Shown: positions 5,506-7,364 of the stretch, piece after piece
Layout of the letters: each line of letters starts with the position of its first letter
How positions within the stretch are numbered: position 1 is the stretch's first letter
From: JBDRGD01 sp043818095
Lineage (GTDB): Bacteria > Chloroflexota > Dehalococcoidia > Dehalococcoidales > RBG-16-60-22
Reading direction: 5' to 3'
Assembly: GCA_043818095.1 (NCBI GenBank)
Contig: JBDRGD010000051.1
Coordinates: forward strand, 1-7,364
Length of the DNA: 7,364 bases
Translations under genes and position numbers: made by a program
The notes under the pieces: generated by a model
Told to the model about the DNA's origin: nothing
Databases searched by the model: none
What the model saw: the letters and a program-made list of their open reading frames with translations, nothing else

Positions 5506-7364
5506 ATGTCTTTAGGGGAAATATTCTGGTCCGGGCAGCTGGTCTACATCCAGCAGATATTTCTGCCGGTAATCATCGGCGCGCTGATATTCTTCCCGCT
5601 GCTCTTCGGCGTGGCCGCCCTGGGGTTCTGGCGCCGCTCACGGCTGTGGGGGGTGGGACAGCCCGAGAAAAGGACGGAACGCTGGACCACCCGCCTGTGG
5701 ACTACGCTGGCGGTGGCCATCGCCAACGTGCGCATCATCCGCGGGCAGGAGCTTTTCCCCGGCATCATGCACGTTCTCATCTTCGGCGGCTCCGCGCTCC
5801 TCGTGCTGGGCAAGATTGTCCGCCTCTTCTCCTACCTCACCGGCATCGCCAACCCGCCGCAGACGGTCTACCTGGTCGCCTCCGGCGCCTCGGAAATCGG
5901 GGCCGCTTTTATCGTCATCGGCGGGCTGATGGCGGTCTACCGCCGCTACATCGCCAGGCCGCCGCGCCTGGACACGAAACCGGATGACACCCTTGTCTTC
6001 ATCTGGGTGGGCCTCGTCCTGCTTACCGGCCTCATGGCGAAGGCCTACCGCATCGCCACCAGCGACACGCCCCCAACCGACTGGCTGCTGTGGTCCCCGG
6101 TGGGCTACCCGCTCTCGTATATCTTCCCCACCTTCATGACGGAGATTAAGGACGAAATCCTGGTCTGGCACCGCGCCGTGATTCATACCGTCCCCGCGAT
6201 GCTGCTGCTGGGTTATATCTGGGTGAACCGCTCTCGCCTCCAGCACATCCTGCTGGCGCCGTTGAACGTGTTCTTCCGTGCCCTCAAGCCGAAAGGGGCG
6301 CTCAATCCCATCGACTTCGAGCAGACGGAGCTTTTCGGGGCGAGCCAGGTCGAGCACTTTACCTGGAAGCAGCTTATGGACCTGGACGCCTGCGTGCGCT
6401 GCGGGCGCTGCCAGGACGCCTGCCCCGCCTTCTTCAGCGGCAAGAAGCTCAACCCGAAGCAGGTCATCCAGGATCTGAAAGACCACCTGAACGAGGTCTA
6501 TCCCGTCCCCTTCTCCCGCACGCCTGCCGAGAACCGGAAAGACATGATAACGGAGGCGGTGACGGAGGAGGCCCTCTGGGACTGCACCACCTGCCGCGCC
6601 TGCCAGGAAGCCTGCCCCGTCTACATCGAGCACGTGGACAAGATTATCGAGATGCGCCGCAACCTGGCGATGGAGCGCAGCCAGTTCCCGGATACCGTGC
6701 AGCAGGCGCTCCAGAGCCTCCAGGCGCGGATGCACCCGTTCCGCGGCGCCACCGCCACCCGCACCGAGTGGACGGAGGGGCTGGACGTTAAGGTCATGGC
6801 CGACGACAGCGACGTGGACCTGCTTTACTGGGTGGGCTGCAGCTCCGCCCTGGACGAGAGGAACAAGAAAATCGCCCGCGCCATGGCGAAGATTCTCAAG
6901 GCGGCGAAGATTAACTTCGCCATCCTCGGGGACGAGGAAGCCTGCTGCGGCGACCCGGCCCGGCGCATCGGTGACGAGTATCTTTTCCAGACCATCTGCC
7001 AGCAGAACATCGAAATTTTGAAGGGCTACAACGTCAAGAAAATCCTGGCGACCTGCCCCCACGGCTACAACAACCTGAAATACGAGTATACCCAGTTCGG
7101 CGGCGAGTTTGAGGTGGTGCACCACACCGAGCTTATCGCCGGTCTGCTCCGGGAGGGGAAGCTGAAGCTGAAGAAGCCCCTCGCTCTTAAAGCCTGCTAC
7201 CATGATTCCTGCTACCTGGGGCGCTATAACGATATCTACGACGCCCCGCGGGACATCCTGCGGAAAGCCAACCGCGGGCAAAACGTGGAACTGGAGCGGA
7301 GCCGCTCCCGCGGTTTCTGCTGCGGCGGCGGGGGGGGGCACATGTGGATGGAGGAGGAGCCGGG
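5506..7364 (+). CDS. DsrM-DsrK-like fusion: NarI-type cytochrome b domain plus HdrD-type iron-sulfur domain (3' truncated)
   Basis: The frame is open from ATG 5506 through the window end (619 complete codons, no stop). The N-terminal half has five hydrophobic segments, near residues 17-41, 85-108, 120-145, 161-182 and 221-241. His89, His222 and His227 are positioned like heme b ligands of NarI/DsrM proteins. Basic loops put the N-terminus outside and the rest in the cytoplasm. Next come two [4Fe-4S] motifs, C296/299/302/306 and C360/363/366/370, then two CCG (cysteine-rich) domains as in HdrD/HdrB. CCG1 has C445, C480-C481 and C517, but Gly520 replaces the second Cys of CxxC. CCG2 has C569 (HDSCYLGR) and C605-C606 followed by GGGGGHMWMEE; its end lies outside. 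Proteins of this type (DsrMK, HmeCD, HdrDE) link membrane quinone to thiol/disulfide chemistry in the cytoplasm through non-cubane [4Fe-4S] clusters. Here both modules are one polypeptide. The domain call is firm; substrate and direction are inferred. Confidence 0.9.
   Translation, partial: MSLGEIFWSGQLVYIQQIFLPVIIGALIFFPLLFGVAALGFWRRSRLWGVGQPEKRTERWTTRLWTTLAVAIANVRIIRGQELFPGIMHVLIFGGSALLVLGKIVRLFSYLTGIANPPQTVYLVASGASEIGAAFIVIGGLMAVYRRYIARPPRLDTKPDDTLVFIWVGLVLLTGLMAKAYRIATSDTPPTDWLLWSPVGYPLSYIFPTFMTEIKDEILVWHRAVIHTVPAMLLLGYIWVNRSRLQHILLAPLNVFFRALKPKGALNPIDFEQTELFGASQVEHFTWKQLMDLDACVRCGRCQDACPAFFSGKKLNPKQVIQDLKDHLNEVYPVPFSRTPAENRKDMITEAVTEEALWDCTTCRACQEACPVYIEHVDKIIEMRRNLAMERSQFPDTVQQALQSLQARMHPFRGATATRTEWTEGLDVKVMADDSDVDLLYWVGCSSALDERNKKIARAMAKILKAAKINFAILGDEEACCGDPARRIGDEYLFQTICQQNIEILKGYNVKKILATCPHGYNNLKYEYTQFGGEFEVVHHTELIAGLLREGKLKLKKPLALKACYHDSCYLGRYNDIYDAPRDILRKANRGQNVELERSRSRGFCCGGGGGHMWMEEEP

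Noticed and set aside
5638..7341. 567-codon minus-strand frame opposite the DsrMK-like gene
   Set aside because: It has no recognisable domain. The plus-strand frame shows heme-ligand-like histidines, two [4Fe-4S] motifs and two CCG domains in one uninterrupted reading frame.

Overview
This GC-rich window carries the end of a TatD-family hydrolase gene and then a tightly packed, all-plus-strand operon for a membrane-bound redox system. Lineage can only be guessed. Anaerobic iron-sulfur and molybdenum metabolism, GTG/TTG starts and the style of the ferredoxin suggest an anaerobic bacterium, possibly Chloroflexota (Dehalococcoidia-like); Desulfobacterota- or Nitrospirota-type bacteria are not excluded.

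Layout: 1-210 is the 3' end of the TatD-family gene. 211-389 is the only substantial intergenic region. It holds a weak candidate promoter, a perfect 10-bp direct repeat and a 7-bp hairpin that covers the Shine-Dalgarno of the next gene. The operon then reads: Tat-exported bis-MGD molybdoenzyme (390-2756), four-cluster [4Fe-4S] electron-transfer subunit (2771-3457), ten-helix NrfD/PsrC-type quinone-interacting membrane subunit with an acidic Ala/Glu/Pro tail (3468-4835), cytoplasmic two-cluster ferredoxin with a CxxC...CxxC ribbon (about 4804-5268), a 71-residue two-helix membrane protein of unknown function (5271-5486), and a DsrM-DsrK-like fusion of a NarI-type cytochrome b domain with an HdrD-type iron-sulfur domain (5506 to the window end, truncated). 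Genes are separated by 2-19 bp or overlap, so they are very probably co-transcribed.

Working model (inference): the molybdoenzyme and its four-cluster partner sit on the outer face of the membrane and exchange electrons with quinone through the NrfD protein. The DsrMK-like protein connects the quinone pool, through probable heme b, to a cytoplasmic HdrD-like thiol/disulfide-type site, with the ferredoxin as soluble carrier. In effect the locus resembles the O, P, M and K parts of a DsrMKJOP/Hme-type complex in which the usual multiheme cytochrome c is replaced by a polysulfide-reductase-like molybdoenzyme.

The substrate is unknown. The residue at the expected protein ligand position to molybdenum appears to be Gly209 rather than Cys, Sec, Ser or Asp, which makes the catalytic subunit unusual.
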